Shown piece by piece: positions 23,228 through 23,395 of a stretch of 23,395 bases of DNA (positions within the stretch are counted from its first letter, which is position 1; each line of letters opens with the position of its first letter). Location: assembly GCA_021827245.1 (NCBI GenBank), contig JAKAWN010000049.1, positions 1 through 23,395 of the forward strand, written 5' to 3'. The DNA comes from Acidobacteriota bacterium (lineage in GTDB: Bacteria; Acidobacteriota; Terriglobia; UBA7540). A program made the position numbers and the translations under genes. The notes below the pieces were generated by a model. It did no database searches and had not been told where the DNA came from. It saw nothing but the letters and a program-made list of their open reading frames with translations.

Positions 23228-23395
23228 GTAAGCGTCAAGGCGGATGCATCTGGCGCGTGCCGTTGAGCTCTGGCAAGCTGGCGGCATGAATTCATCAACC
23301 AGCAACAGCGTCCGCCAGCAACGACGTCCGCACTTCACTGCCGAGGAGCGAGAGAATTGGGTTTCGCGCTTCCGGTCCAGCGGGATGACGCAGCC
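23228..23395 (+). mobile_element. Left end of an IS66-family insertion sequence (truncated by window)
   Basis: GTAAGCGTCAAGG at 23228 matches the conserved GTAAGCG start of IS66-family terminal inverted repeats, and a TnpA-like reading frame opens 58 nt inside. The eight bases before it, CCTGCAAT (23220-23227), would be the target duplication if the same octamer follows the right end outside the window. Insertion lies 78 nt after the lactonase stop. Confidence 0.6.
23286..23395 (+). CDS. tnpA: IS66 accessory protein TnpA, N-terminal fragment (runs off window)
   Basis: Thirty-six residues are visible before the window ends. After a polar leader they read RRPHFTAEERENWVSRFRSSGMTQ, the start of the helix-turn-helix DNA-binding segment seen in IS66 TnpA proteins (usually RRxFSxEERxxxVxxxRxSGLSQxxF). 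TnpA is a small accessory protein encoded with TnpB and the DDE transposase TnpC. The ATG at 23286 has only a weak upstream ribosome binding site. Assignment rests on this short match plus the terminal sequence at 23228. Confidence 0.6.
   Translation, partial: MNSSTSNSVRQQRRPHFTAEERENWVSRFRSSGMTQ

Overview
The window looks like a chromosomal segment of a GC-rich, free-living soil or sediment bacterium, most plausibly an acidobacterium. This is inference from gene content: a YacL-type membrane PIN/TRAM protein, an FG-GAP/ASPIC-UnbV (CRTAC1-like) protein, YVTN propellers fused to di-heme cytochromes, HzsA/PD40-type heme proteins, GH92 mannosidase, and GMC oxidoreductase with a Tat-exported subunit 3. 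No rRNA, tRNA or CRISPR array was seen.

Left part (1-8191): mostly unrelated housekeeping or accessory genes. A GH92 lipoprotein runs off the left edge on the minus strand. It is followed by a decayed cobalamin-binding (BtuF-like) gene fragment, a PIN/TRAM membrane protein behind a possible attenuator, and a 0.9-kb non-coding stretch packed with repeats: a REP-like hairpin cluster, CTCTGTG/CACAGAG inverted repeats, and three copies of a roughly 65-bp A-rich repeat. Then come rtcB (RNA ligase) with an extended -10 promoter, a convergent bacterioferritin gene, a HAMP membrane sensor without an output domain, and a divergent Crp/Fnr-family regulator with unusual cysteine pairs.

Right part (8571-23149): eleven genes all on the plus strand that look like one functional unit, tightly packed in the first half (gaps of 2-7 nt and one 26-nt overlap), looser later. 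In order: an exported PD40/HzsA-like propeller protein with one CxxCH heme site; a Tat-exported seven-repeat FG-GAP/UnbV protein; a YVTN propeller fused to a MauG/CCP-like di-heme domain; an exported Reg_prop-type propeller; a RidA-like protein lacking the usual arginine; a divergent DAHP synthase; two paralogous type-1 periplasmic binding proteins without permease or ATPase; a GMC flavoprotein with a cysteine cluster; its Tat-exported subunit 3; and a lactonase-type propeller. My reading (inference) is an envelope-located oxidation module. The GMC/subunit-3 dehydrogenase would oxidise a sugar, polyol or other alcohol, the c-type heme proteins would take electrons or perform a MauG-like oxidation, the binding proteins would capture a ligand, and the lactonase would open a lactone product. 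The Crp/Fnr gene next door and an Fnr-like half-palindrome in the gap before the cluster suggest oxygen- or redox-linked control. The substrate is unknown.

The right edge carries the left end of an IS66-family insertion element (terminal sequence and start of tnpA). All calls were made by eye from sequence and translated motifs; no database search was possible.
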